NCBI GenBank assembly: GCA_023055355.1
Contig: JALJCS010000022.1
Coordinates: 8,479,001 to 8,543,000 of the forward strand
DNA from: Agelaius tricolor
Lineage: Eukaryota > Chordata > Aves > Passeriformes > Icteridae
DNA length: 64,000 nt
Direction of reading: 5' to 3'
The notes under the pieces: generated by a model
Told to the model about the DNA's origin: nothing
What the model saw: the letters and a program-made list of their open reading frames with translations, nothing else
Database searches by the model: none
Shown here: positions 35,721 to 46,500 of the stretch, in pieces
Position numbering within the stretch: position 1 is the first letter of the stretch
Layout of the letters: every line of letters begins with the position of its first letter
Made by a program: the position numbers and the translations under genes

Positions 35721-37024
35721 CTGGGTTCTGAGCCTTTAAAGCTCTACTCAATGCCTATGGGAGTCTTACAACTTTCAGAAATAGATCTGCTTTATTTTAA
35801 CAAAATCCCTATTTGACTTGCAAGCAGTAATGATCACTTGGGAAGTATTTTTTAAAAAACACATTTAATGACTTTTTTGATATATAGGAGCATACAAAAT
35901 TACCACAAAGTAAGGTTTTCTATTGTGGATAAGTATGATTTTCCTGCAAAAATCAGTTCCTACAAACCCTGCTTAAGACAGGTTTAGGCTTCTGAGGCCT
36001 TAAGTGTCCAAATAGAGCTGAAAGCAGTTGAGATTTTGGAAGAGGCTGGGTTAGAAACCTAAGTCTGAACCAGCACTCCTGTTTTCTCATGCATGGTTGT
36101 TTACAGAATCAAAGGACCCCAATCTTAAGGAGTGAAACAATCTTGTATCATCATCATAACACTCTTGCCTAACTTTCAAGTAATGCCAACTCTTGTGGGT
36201 GTCTGTGTGATCTCAGTTGCCAGTGTTCAAAAAATTCTGCTTCACTACATGCACAGAATACTGATTTTTGCCACTCCTCAGCTAAAAATGCCTGGGCTCA
36301 ACTGGGATATCCATAGATTTGGTGCTTCTCCACGTTTGTCATCTGAGAGAATTGATCTAGTGGATCTAAATATCAAAGCAGGCCTGTACAAATGTAGTGG
36401 AGACTGTTGAATTTAGAGGGAACAAGGTGATGATGCCACCCTAATTTTGCCCACTTAGATCAGCCTCCCCAAAATAAAGGGGTGATGGGATCACCTTCTT
36501 TGACAGTCAAGGCAAAGTAAAGTCTTTCCCCCTTGGCACAGGGAAGGATTTAGGATAAATTCACTCCTTTTTTGTCAACTCTGGAGCTTGCTGGTTTTGT
36601 GTATTCCTTCCACAAAGCACGTAATTCTGCATCTGCTTTGGATGTGAAGCCCAAGTGCCTTGTTTAGAGTCCCAAATTTCGCTGTGAGGGCTCAGTGATA
36701 AAAAAGTACACAAGTCTCAGACAATCTGGGTAGCCAAAGATCTACTGAGCCTTGAGTCTCAGTTTTCCATGAGTTATTCCTTGAAGAGGACAAAATCTTC
36801 GGCCTGAAACATTTCCTTGAGTGAAGACTCTCAGAAATGAGGAAAATGTAAATCAAATAATGACAAGGGAGGAGCCCTTGGGCAAACTGGGTTTGGCCTG
36901 CAATGATGGGGGCTTGAAAATATGAGCAAATTTCAGTCAAAAATGTATCACTACAATCAGCTCAAAATGATGCTGCCACAATCATTCAGAAATAGTTACT
37001 AATATATTTTCTGTGCCTGGAATA

Positions 37025-37091
37025 CTCTAAAATCACACAAGTGTGATAAAAACACTAAATTCTCTAAAATCACACAAGTGTGGTAAAAACA
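37025..37091. repeat. 37-bp tandem duplication with palindromic core
   Basis: Two adjacent copies begin CTCTAAAATCACACAAGTGTG (37025 and 37062). They match over 30 bases with one difference (GATAAAAACA versus GGTAAAAACA). Each contains CACAC-AA-GTGTG, a 5-bp inverted repeat with a 2-base centre (37034-37045 and 37071-37082), which also holds a CAAGTG core. The near identity implies a fairly recent duplication. Confidence 0.92.
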
Positions 37092-40000
37092 TTTCAGGTG
37101 TACTTGTTGGGAAAACAAACACCCCAGGGATGGAGGTCAGAGACAGCTTTCCTGTGAAATCTTTAACTAGTAAATTCAAAATCTATCCTTTTCTACGGCC
37201 TAAAAAGCAGGTCTTTAAAAGCAGATAGTAAAATCCTCAAGTAGGCAAATGTGTCTATAAGTAAGGGTAAATGTACAGTGGGTGGGCTGAAGACACTATA
37301 AAATCAGATTGACTAATTTCTCCAGTAATATAATTCAAAAAAATATGGGCTTTTCTTCCCATTAAGAGAACAACAGCTGGGTGTCTCACTTGGGAAACTC
37401 TTTTTCTTGTAGTATCTGCGATGAATTCTCATAAATTTCAACAATTTCTTCTCACCAACTCTGAGAATTCTATATATTGTTTTTTGTTCAGATGAAAATG
37501 TAGATGTAGGGGATGGCTTGAGTGGTAGTGCTCCTTTTCTGGAAGGTGCAGGATGTAGCAACCTGAGCATGAAATGCTCAGTTCTTCAGGGACTCCTGCT
37601 CTCATTGCTCACCCGTGTGATACAGGTATTTGGAGCATGAAGGAAAGAAACAGGGGAGAGGCTGAAGTTATTTAAATCTATACATGCTGCTGTAGATAGA
37701 AAAGGAAGTATTTTTAGAGGAGAAAAAATGGTGGAGGTCCAAAGCACGGAGCTCATTGACTTCCATGCTCAAAGTCACCTTTCTCCAACTCCCTGTATCA
37801 GCCTGACCTTGTTCACAAGCTCTCAGAGAGAGAGGGAAAGAGCAGGATGGCTGAGTATTTCTAGCAAAAGTTGAGTTTCATTTATTATTTATAAATTTCA
37901 TTTTGTACATATCTTTAGGGACATTAAGAGATTAGTAGTCATGCAGTTTGTTCTGAGCATTAATGCTAATCCTTAAAGATAGGTGAAGGGTAATTTCATT
38001 AGTTTTTATAAAGGTTTGGAATAAAACTAACCATTCAGTCAACAGTTTGAAAGGAGACATTTAGCACTGTGCTCTCTGCTCTCCCAGCAGGCTCTGCCTC
38101 TCACAGGAACGTGTCAGCACAGACTGGCACCTCAGCAATGAGGGTACATTTCTCAGATGTTCTTTTATGTAAAATAGGTGGGTTCCTCTTTCCTAAATAT
38201 GTCATATAAAATCATTGTCTCTGGCATGACATACAGTAGTTCAGGAAGGGAAGCTAATCTAGGAAATAAAGGGATACAGACTATTGATGCCAAAATCAGC
38301 AATTACATTGTATGAGATCTCATGAATAATTCCTGAGCTGTGATTTAACATTAATCTGAGTGTTTAGTACAAAGCTGGGCCGACACCAATAAAATGCTGA
38401 CTGATTTGTTTTAAAATAGTGCTCCTTCAGGCTTCACTACACTGCTTTGAAATAAATGCTTTTAGGTAATACCTCAACCTTGCCTCTGCAAAGCACAGAC
38501 AGATGTACTCATGTGACTGCATGCTCAAACTTTACCATTATTCTTTTTCCCCTTTATTTTGGGCTGAAACCTTTTTTCCAAGTGCAGTGTTTAATAGTAG
38601 CCATGATTCAGTTAAGTGGACTACATCAGACCTTTTCCTCCCAGGAAAATCTTATCAACACAAGACTCTGTCCTGCTGGAAGGTGATATTTGCTACCTGT
38701 GAGTGACTCAGGTGCAAAGAGGAGGAAGCCATGAGCAGTGAGGCAAGCAGGAGATTACCAGCCAAACCTCAGGAGAGTTTGGTCTGCTGCAAGTGCTTCT
38801 GCATCATTAAATAATGCCTCTTTTCCATGAGCATCAAAGGACAATAAAGGAGAGGGGAGTGAAACAGTGGTGACCATCTCAGGACACACCATCCCTGTGT
38901 TCTGAAGCACTTCAACCCATGCCCAGGGAGTGCTGGAATCATCTCCCCTCTCATTCACAGACACTCAATCTGTTCATTCCAACCATTAGCATTGCACCTC
39001 TATTCAATAGAAACCCTCAGGCTCACACAAACCCCCTATGTGCTCTTTTGGAGGGATGTTGGTTGATTGTTCTTACAAGAAAATATCCAAGCAAGGCAAT
39101 CATCTCTGTGATCTGACTTCTCTTCCAGGTCTGCTCTTTGAGGAGCATTTCCACTCATGAAGCTCCTCCCTGTGGAATCACCAAATCAGCACAGTGAATG
39201 GAGAATGATAACAAGATGGGCTGCAGTATGCTGAGCTGAAAAGGTGATTTTTTACAAATGCTCCAATGAATGTTCTCATGTTATTATGTCTCATATTGTC
39301 TGGAACTTAAAATATAACCCAGTGTCAATGGTAAACCAGCTTTGGCTTGACTAGACCATAAAAATGTGAAGCTCTTCACAAAAAAGAGAATTTCCAACTA
39401 AAATGCAATTTCCAGTGCTGGGTACCAGTAGGTGTTGGTGTCTTGTCTACTTTTTCTTCTGATTCTAATTTTGCTCAAGCATAAATAACAGTAAGGAATA
39501 AGATCTTTGTCTGAATGACTTGTTTCTTCTTTAGATATTTGTTTATAAAACTGCCTGGACATGACCAAGTACCCAGGAACTGACAGTGTGTGGAAGTATT
39601 AATTCAGTCTCCCCATTCCTAATATCAATATTTACATACTATGCACAGCAGTTTGCACTTCTATTGATATACAAACCTATTCTGTCTTGTCTGATCACCA
39701 CAGCAGGAGGAAAGGACAATAAAATGAAGCAGGAATATAAAACAATCTGCTGGTTGAAGAGCCAGGAGACTGAGGAGCTCTCTAAATGGGGTGGGAGAGG
39801 AGCCATTTCCACTCAGTAGCTGTTGATGAAGATGGAGTGTGAGGGAGGTGAAAATTCCATCAGCTGCTGTCCTGTCTGGGAGAACATTTGCTGCCCTGCA
39901 CCATCAGACATTATTCACTGTCCCACACTCTCTGCATAGGAATTATGGACTAACAGCTGAGGAGCGTAAAGCTGCATCCCCAAAAAGAGATGGACTTCTT

Positions 40001-41540
40001 GCTTTGCTTCTTTGAAGCTTTGTTTCCAGTTTTGGAGCCCAGCAGCATTCCTGGAGGGGCTGAGGTGAGCTGGCAGGCACAGTGTGCTCTGTGCACATCC
40101 ATTCCCAGCTGGCCTGGCCTGCTCTGGGTGCCTCCTGCCCAGGAGCTCTCAGCACAGGATGTTCACCAAGCTGAGAAGAATCTCCTTAGGGACACTTGCC
40201 AGTATTTTTTGTTGGCAAATTAGAGCTTGGAGAAGATAAATTAGCAGTGGACACATTTAGTATACAGAGGGGTTTGAAAATAATCATTCTTCTTGGGAAT
40301 AATCTATAGGTCTGGGACAGGAGTTCATAGGGCTTTTAAGGTCTTTTTGGAGCTGTTTGAAGGATTCCCTCTCAAGATCCTGCTCTCTATTATATAAATC
40401 TTTGTTGCTATTACTATTTCCCCCATTCTTGACTCATGATATAAAGCAGCCTCAGGACTGATCCAACTTTTTTATCTCTTGATAAAATCCCCTGGGTTAT
40501 GTTACATTAGAAGTGTCATAATAAAGAATATTCCAAATATATCACTTATTAGCAGTGGCATGCCCTGGCATTTGGGAATACCCCAGCACTAATAATTACA
40601 CCGTGTGATCCTCACAGATATGCAAGGACAAGCTGCCTAATCCAGGAGAGGAAGGAGAAAAAAATACAGTAGTCAATACTTAGAATTGAAATTCTTTATA
40701 CATTTAAAGTGTGCAGTTGAAATATAGGTAGTTGAGTAAATGCCGTGACTGTTACCCAGGGAAAAGTTTAGCCATTAAAATTAATGAAAAAATGTATGTT
40801 TGTAGATTGCAAAATGAAAGAATATATGGTGTTAGAAGAGGTTTTATCTTCTGTATATTTTTTTAAAATGTAATAAATACAAAGCAAATAGCATTGGTTT
40901 ATCCAAGGGAATATTGAAATCCATTAGGAATGTGCTGGGAGTAATCTGATTCAACAAGTCAGTATATTTCTTTCAAAACATAATATCGGCACTACATTGT
41001 GCAAGATGAAGGTTAGATTACATTTCTTGCCAGTGCAATAATTCCCACATCATAAATTCTGATGAAATTATATCAATATATAAAGCAAATGGATGTCTGA
41101 CCCACGGTGGTTCTCAGATGTAGAAGCTGACATACAAGTAAATCCCAGCTGCTTTGTGCAAAACCATTCCAACTGTGCCATTCCTGGGAACTGTTATTGG
41201 CTCTCCTGACCAGAAGCTGCTGCTGGAGCTTGTGGTTTCTGCTCTGAATATTAAACTTTGGCATACAAGAGTCCTTATTGTGGGGAGCACTTGGAAATGG
41301 TAATACTAAATTGCTTTATATTTGCAGGGTTTGATTGCCTCAGATGATACAGGTCTAGCTGGTGGGCCTCTCTTACTGCTTGTATTTCCAGATTATAAGT
41401 CATTCCTTTGACAGGATATCTGCCATAACCAGTTCTCAGTTTCTGTAGTATCCTGCTTTATATTACACCTGGCAAATGGCTTTCTGTGCTGTGTGCTTCT
41501 TTCCATAACTTTCAAGAATAAAGGCAAAAATTAAGTTTTT
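37092..41540. other. Non-coding DNA, no gene seen
   Basis: Mixed AT-rich DNA with GC-richer islands near 38.7-39.0 kb and 40.0-40.2 kb, where overlapping frames of 60-77 codons occur on both strands. No transposon is recognised. The segment 38250-38410 (TGATTTAACATTAATCTGAG and neighbouring cores) is complex and could be constrained, but nothing decisive is visible. Confidence 0.5.
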
Positions 41541-41556
41541 ATATATATATATATAT
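41541..41556. repeat. (AT)n microsatellite
   Basis: Eight perfect AT units after a T5 run. Confidence 0.85.
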
Positions 41557-43189
41557 CCTAATTTCTACATCAAATGTCGGTGAGGATGTGAAAGTACAGT
41601 GTAGAGATTTGGAAAGAATGAATGCTATTTTCCCAGTAATCTTCAATTTTAATAGACATGCTATGATCAAACTCCAGGATTAATGACTGAACTTGAGGGA
41701 CCCTGTAAATGGCCAAAAATGCTTAGGTAAAACAAACCCAACATGCTATCATCAGTGCTGCTCTTGACATATAAAGCCTTTTAGAAGAATAAAAACTTAG
41801 AGTTGATCTTCCAGGTCAGCTTGGGGCAAAAAGTTTGGACAGTGTTTGAAGTCTGTGACAGAGAGAGTTGGGTTCATTTAGGACAGTCTGTTAAAGCAGC
41901 ATAACAATCTTCTCAGAAATAGGAAAATTATTAGAGTTATGCTTCTCTGATTCTTGAAGAATAGTGATGTTAAATTGGAAAAAAATAGTCAAAAAAGAAT
42001 TATTGTTCATGATATTGCGGTTAAAATATAGACTATAAACTATTAAATACAATTTCACAGTTTTTAATCATTGTTAGGGCAGAGTCTTGGGTAACTCTTT
42101 GCTGTCTCCTTATGCCTTTGTGAGATGAAGACCTCAGTGATGTTTAACCCACTATCATATTAAAATGCCTCAATAGGCATTTAAGAGTATATACAAGATT
42201 TTGAAACTTCACAAGTTTGCTTTTAGGTTTGTTTGGTTTTTTTTAAAATGCTTTTCATTAACCTGCCATTTCAGAGAGTTTCAGGAAGTTCATGAATACA
42301 AATTAGTGACTATATCAGAAATATTCTGATTTCTTTCCAGGAAGTCACTGTTGAAATAATATAATAGTTAAACAGAAAGGTATTTGGAGGCACAATAATC
42401 AAAAATGTGAAACAATAAGGTTTTAGTGATGTTTCCAGAATTATTTCTTTCTCCAAATATTTCCAGGGAAAATGGAGGGGACTTTTTAAATGAAAAAATG
42501 CTTCAAATAATATTTTTCCTTTTCAAGAATCGTGTATGAATTTTGGAAAATATTTTAAAATTCTAAACAGAACTTATAAACAAGAAAAACTACAAGTGTT
42601 CTTTGAGAATTAAGCTAAAATTTCCTTTAAGGAGAAAACACACTATTGTCAAAATTAAAATTTGAACAAAATCAAACATTGATTAGCCCTGCAAAATAAA
42701 ACATCAGTGTTCTCTACTTGGAAATCATAATTTATGTTCAAGGAAAATTTTAAATGTATTTGAAGTACTCATTCAAATGCAGACACAGTAGGAATCTGAC
42801 TCATCAGAGATTTCCCTGTGTGCTGATTCTGTGATGGAAAAAGTGAAGGGAGGAAAATCATTCATCCACACACCCCATAATTCAGCACACAAACCCCAGT
42901 ACACTCTTCCCAAATCTCAGCAAAGATTTAACAGTGAAATACTGCAGCAGGGTCTCATGTTACCAGGATTTATTGTTTTCCAAAATACACTAAGGAGCAT
43001 TGACTAGAATGCCAAGAAGTTCAATTAGAAATAAGAGAAAGAAAAGTACACCTGTTGGGTTTGAGGAAAAGCATATTTGGGGACTCAGTTGGCTTTTCAG
43101 TGTGCTTATGTCTTGGGGAATTCTGAAATTCCTCCCTGCTCTTGAAGAGGCAATGCTGGCCCAAGACAAATTAATGTTATATTGATATC
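41557..43189. other. AT-rich non-coding DNA
   Basis: Very AT-rich with no open frame above about 60 codons and no recognised repeat family. Confidence 0.55.
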
Positions 43190-43678
43190 AGAAAGCTGGA
43201 GCTGGTGCTGATTTTGACAATGTGATAAGGGGCTCGCTGAGCACAGGGGGCACGGGGAGAGGCAGCTTTCTCCTGAGCCAGGGCTGTGCTGCCTCTGGGA
43301 GGAACAGCTCAGTGTTACTTCTCTCCACAAAGAAATACGTGCATGATTGTGCAGCCTTCACTGCCATAGATGTGCTCACAGGCCCAGAGCAGGGCCACTC
43401 CAGCAGCAAATGCTGTTCCTGAACCCCAGCAGGGGCCACCAAGGGCGCTTCTCACCAGGGCTCCGTGCTGGAGCTCATTCCTGAGCAGCAGGTCAGGGTT
43501 AGACTCAGGGCTGACACCAGCATGGCTCTGGAGTGCCATGGAGGGACTGGGAGGGGCACAGCAGGAGAATTCTCTGTGCCTAAAGCCAGGGCACTCTCCT
43601 CACCCCAATCCCAAAACATTGCATCAATCAGGACATTGCCAGCCTTACTTCCAAGCGGCCGGCACAGAGCTCCCTGCT
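43190..43678. other. GC-rich patch next to the solo LTR
   Basis: Roughly 490 bases of clearly higher G+C than the AT-rich sequence to the left, with about eight CpGs, including AAGCGGCCGGCAC near 43655. Overlapping open frames occur on both strands (up to 168 codons, running into the LTR), which shows composition and not coding. I recognise no retroviral gene. The LTR's target-site duplication marks the right border as an insertion point inside this patch, so the patch predates the LTR. Confidence 0.4.
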
Positions 43679-43682
43679 GGGA
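43679..43682. repeat. Target-site duplication, left copy (GGGA)
   Basis: GGGA directly precedes the LTR's TG. The same four bases follow its CA at 44076-44079. Confidence 0.75.
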
Positions 43683-43813
43683 TGTGCCACAGACACATTT
43701 TATGAAAAAGCCTTTCCTTAGGATTTTTCATAAAAAGTCAGGAGAAGCTGAGAGGCCTCAGGAACAAAATGTAACCAATGATTATCTGCTGCTGTGGAAT
43801 GCAACAGGTGGGT

Positions 43814-43860
43814 CTGTGATTGGTCTCATGTGGTTGTTTCTAATTAATGGCCAATCACAG
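43814..43860. promoter_or_regulatory. Inverted CCAAT pair forming a 10-bp stem
   Basis: CTGTGATTGG (43814-43823) and CCAATCACAG (43851-43860) are perfect reverse complements separated by 27 bases. Each contains a CCAAT box (ATTGG and CCAAT). In an LTR U3 this would be a paired binding site for the CCAAT-binding factor NF-Y. The stem is seen directly; the role is inferred. Confidence 0.6.
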
Positions 43861-43997
43861 TCCAGCTGTCCAGACTGTCTGTCTGAGACACAAGCTTTTG
43901 TTATCATTCTTTCTTTTTCTATTCTTATCCAGCCTTCTGATGAAATCCTTTCTTCTATTCTTTTAGTATAGTTTTAATATAATACATATCATAAAAT

Positions 43998-44003
43998 AAT
44001 AAA
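43998..44003 (+). terminator. LTR polyadenylation signal AATAAA
   Basis: AATAAA lies 73 bases before the LTR 3' end, where a retroviral R-region signal is expected. If transcription of a surrounding gene runs on the plus strand, it could give premature polyadenylation. Confidence 0.6.
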
Positions 44004-44075
44004 TCAGCCTTGTGAAGCATGGAGTCAGATCCTCATCTCTTCCCTCATCCTCAGACCCCAGTGAACACCATCACA

Positions 44076-44079
44076 GGGA
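44076..44079. repeat. Target-site duplication, right copy (GGGA)
   Basis: Matches the four bases immediately left of the LTR. Confidence 0.75.
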
Positions 44080-45640
44080 TGGGCACTCCAGTCCAGCCCA
44101 AGGCTTGACTGACAGACAATTGATCAGCAGAGTTGCATCTGGGCCTCACTTTGATTTGGGAGAAAGCTGGGATTTGCCTATGTCATCCACCTGAGGATTT
44201 ACATGCTGCAGCATCACTAACAGCTGTAAATAGAGACACAAATTTTCTTGTGGTGTGAGCATCATTGTGTATCCTGTGAGATGTGAATGCCATGCTATAT
44301 TAGACGAAGATTGCCTCGTTCATGAAAGAGGAAGGGACTGTGGCAGTGTAGAGCTAAAATTACTTGTGGCAATTTCTTATCCAAATTGAGATTTTCCCTA
44401 GACTCCATAAACTAGCTGCTTGCTTATTCCATCACTGCTGAAGATGTTAACTGCACAGCATAACAGCCTTATAGAAATGCTGCTTATTTTCCAAAAGCTG
44501 AGCATACAATGGACAATGTGCAGGGGTGGTGAGGCTGGCTTCACTACTGCAGAAAATTTGCTGAATCAATTTCTGCTGACACAGATTTATGCATATGGCT
44601 GCTATATCAATTTATTTTGGATCCTTTCTGGATTCACAGGGCAATTATAAAAGATGCAGGGAAAGAATCTAGGTTATCTCAACAGTCAGGAATAATAACA
44701 CTGGATGTGATATTACAGCTAAATGTTACTGCAGCAGCTTCCTCTTTTTTTTAGCAACTGTCCCCAAAGTTTTGCACTTAAGGAGGATGTGACTTCAAAT
44801 AGGACAAATAAACCATTTGTGTAGCTCCCCTACACATTTATTTGTGACCTTTAAATCAGTGTGAAATCCCATCCCATTTGGTCAGGAAGCGTGAGGCAAG
44901 GTATGGAATTTTAAATTTTTTAGGAATTTGGGAATACATAAATTATATCCTCAAGGAAAACCAAAGTAAAAATGGACAGGGAGTGTGCTGGAAAAAAAAA
45001 AAAAAAAGCTTAAATCCTTTTGGAGCTGGTAACCAGTTTTAAGCAGTTTCTTGCTACCTGTTTGTTAACCTGAAAACAGAACTAAACACTATCTTAAAAC
45101 CAGTTCAGAATTTTGCTAACTGGAGGTTTCTCACAGGACCTGATCTTCAGGGAGATAGGTGGACATTCAGCATTTTCTCTGTCTCCTCTCCACTCTCAAA
45201 TCACTAATCACAATGCAGAAAAAGCTGTTTATATGTTTATACCATTTTCTGAAGCTACTCCGATAAAAGACTGCCCATATATTGAAGGCATCTTTTTATA
45301 CAGATAGATGTTCCAGGAAATAAAATATCCCCACTAAAAAGCCTCCTGCCTAGGACTCCATGGTGTTTCTGTTCAGCACCAGCTGCAGCTGTTGTGAGTT
45401 GTCACAAGGTAAGCTTGGAAAGCCTGCACTGCCTGTGACTTATTTTGTGATGTGTTTTTTAAAATGCACAGGATGGTGTTTTTCCAGACACCCTGGCAGT
45501 TTAGAGGAGTGGCAAATTTTGTCCTTTACATCAGGTTAAGTGGAAATAAAAAATGGTTTTGGTTGGCAACAAAGATCATGAAAATGTTCCTGTAACACAG
45601 GACTTGCAGCAATCTAATAATAAACCTTGTGGAAGATGTT
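44080..45640. other. Non-coding DNA with an A-tract
   Basis: No gene is seen. An A16-17 run at about 44992-45007 precedes AGCTTAAATCC. No retrocopy can be read leading into it on the plus strand. Confidence 0.5.
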
Positions 45641-45760
45641 AATATTGCAGGATTTTAATTCTGTTTATCCAGGGCAGAGTAGTCATTAATTGCCTATTTA
45701 ATCATGTTTGTAATTAAACTCGTTATAACAATGATTCATGCATCAGCTTCTCTAACCACA
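45641..45760. promoter_or_regulatory. Homeodomain/SOX/POU-type motif cluster
   Basis: Within 120 bases there are TTTTAATTCTG, CATTAATTG (45684-45692) and TAATTAAA (45711-45718). AACAATG (45727-45733), a SOX-type site, directly abuts ATTCATGCAT (45734-45743), a POU-type half site. Directly adjoining SOX and POU sites are a known composite arrangement in developmental enhancers. The motifs are seen in the sequence; enhancer activity is inferred. Confidence 0.3.
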
Positions 45761-45921
45761 CAGGCAGGACAGTGTTATTTCCTCCTGACTGTTCTCTCAT
45801 TCAGGCTGGAGATTCCTGGTGTCACCTGCAGGCTGATGCTTCCTATGGGCAGGTGAGTATGGGCAGGGAAAGCTGTTCTCTGAGGAGAGAGGCTCTGCTA
45901 TGGCTGCTCCACTTGTCTGGG

Positions 45922-45983
45922 TATTTAATTGGACTATTTACTATCAAACAAACTACTTTGGTTGTTTATTTAATTGGACTATT
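45922..45983. repeat. 17-bp direct repeat, 45-bp period
   Basis: TATTTAATTGGACTATT occurs at 45922-45938 and again at 45967-45983, with unrelated sequence between them. This is either a local duplication whose spacer has diverged or a short dispersed duplication. Confidence 0.85.
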
Positions 45984-46387
45984 GGGTTATTGAAAAAACA
46001 TATATAGTTCTTGTGTTTACCCTTCCTGTTTCTCTAAAGCTTTCAGCCAGGTGTCACTGAATGTGGCACAGCTGCTGACACCAAAACTCATCCCCACCCT
46101 GGGTGCAGAGGGATTGCTTTGGGATCCAGGCTGTGGAAGGGGACAGGGGCTGGGGACTGAGGATGTCTGAGCATTATCAGTGGCCCTGCAGAGACAAGGT
46201 GAGCTTTTGGCACAGGCTCTCACAATGGTGTCATGTCAGTGACAGGCACAGCTTGGCAAAGTGTCTGCAGCTCAGCACTGAGGGGACCGGGGACCCAAGA
46301 GGGTCCAGCACAATATTTCTTTTCTTTTTAGATAGAATTACATGATTCATATCAACTAAGAGCATTTGGGCTTCTTCCAGCCCCACT

Positions 46388-46500
46388 GTCAAGCATTTTG
46401 CAAATGAGTTCAGCATCATTATCCCCAATTTGCAGATCAGGAGGTTGAGGTTGAGACAGCAAATATGCCTGGTCCAGAGTCAGACAATGGGAGGCCATTG
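46388..46500 (-). mobile_element. MIR (CORE-SINE) fragment
   Basis: It reads as a reverse-strand MIR: AAGCATTTTGCAAATGAGTTCA, then CATTATCCCCAATTTGCAGATC, then AGGAGGTTGAGGTTGAGACAG and CTGGTCCAGAGTCAGACA. The MIR reverse complement has CGCTTTACATGTATTAACTCA, TTATCCCCATTTTACAGATGAGG, AAACTGAGGCACAGAG and the GGTCACACAG region in the same order. It is diverged, as expected for an element that stopped moving long before birds arose. Confidence 0.7.

Larger units (their letters stand above)
33183..37024. other. Non-coding DNA including a conserved-looking segment
   Basis: No gene or transposon is recognised apart from the microsatellite at 34.04 kb. The longest open frame (33934-34308, 124 codons) runs through that microsatellite and is not credible. 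The part from 34.4 to 35.7 kb is free of low-complexity sequence and rich in homeodomain-type cores. Confidence 0.5.
43683..44075 (+). mobile_element. Solo LTR of an endogenous retrovirus
   Basis: A 393-bp element begins TGTGCCACAG and ends CACCATCACA, so the termini are TGTG...CACA. It is flanked by a 4-bp direct repeat, GGGA. In order it contains two CCAAT boxes in opposite orientation (43814-43860), a pyrimidine-rich tract near 43900-43930 and a TATA-like TTAATATAATAC region near 43974. The poly(A) signal AATAAA follows at 43998-44003, then a GAGTCAGATCCTCATCTC block. This order gives plus orientation. From memory the sequence resembles an LTR common in songbird genomes. A 4-bp duplication suggests a class I (gamma-like) integrase, but four bases are weak evidence. 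No internal retroviral sequence adjoins either end, so recombination between two LTRs has removed the provirus body. It cannot encode protein. Confidence 0.88.

Noticed and set aside
43465..43971. 168-codon plus-strand open frame, the longest in the window
   Set aside because: It runs from a GC-rich patch straight into the solo LTR, which has its own non-coding identity, and other frames are open over the same bases.
44992..45007. A-run as a retrocopy tail on the plus strand
   Set aside because: Sequence to the left is broken in all frames and no flanking duplication is seen.
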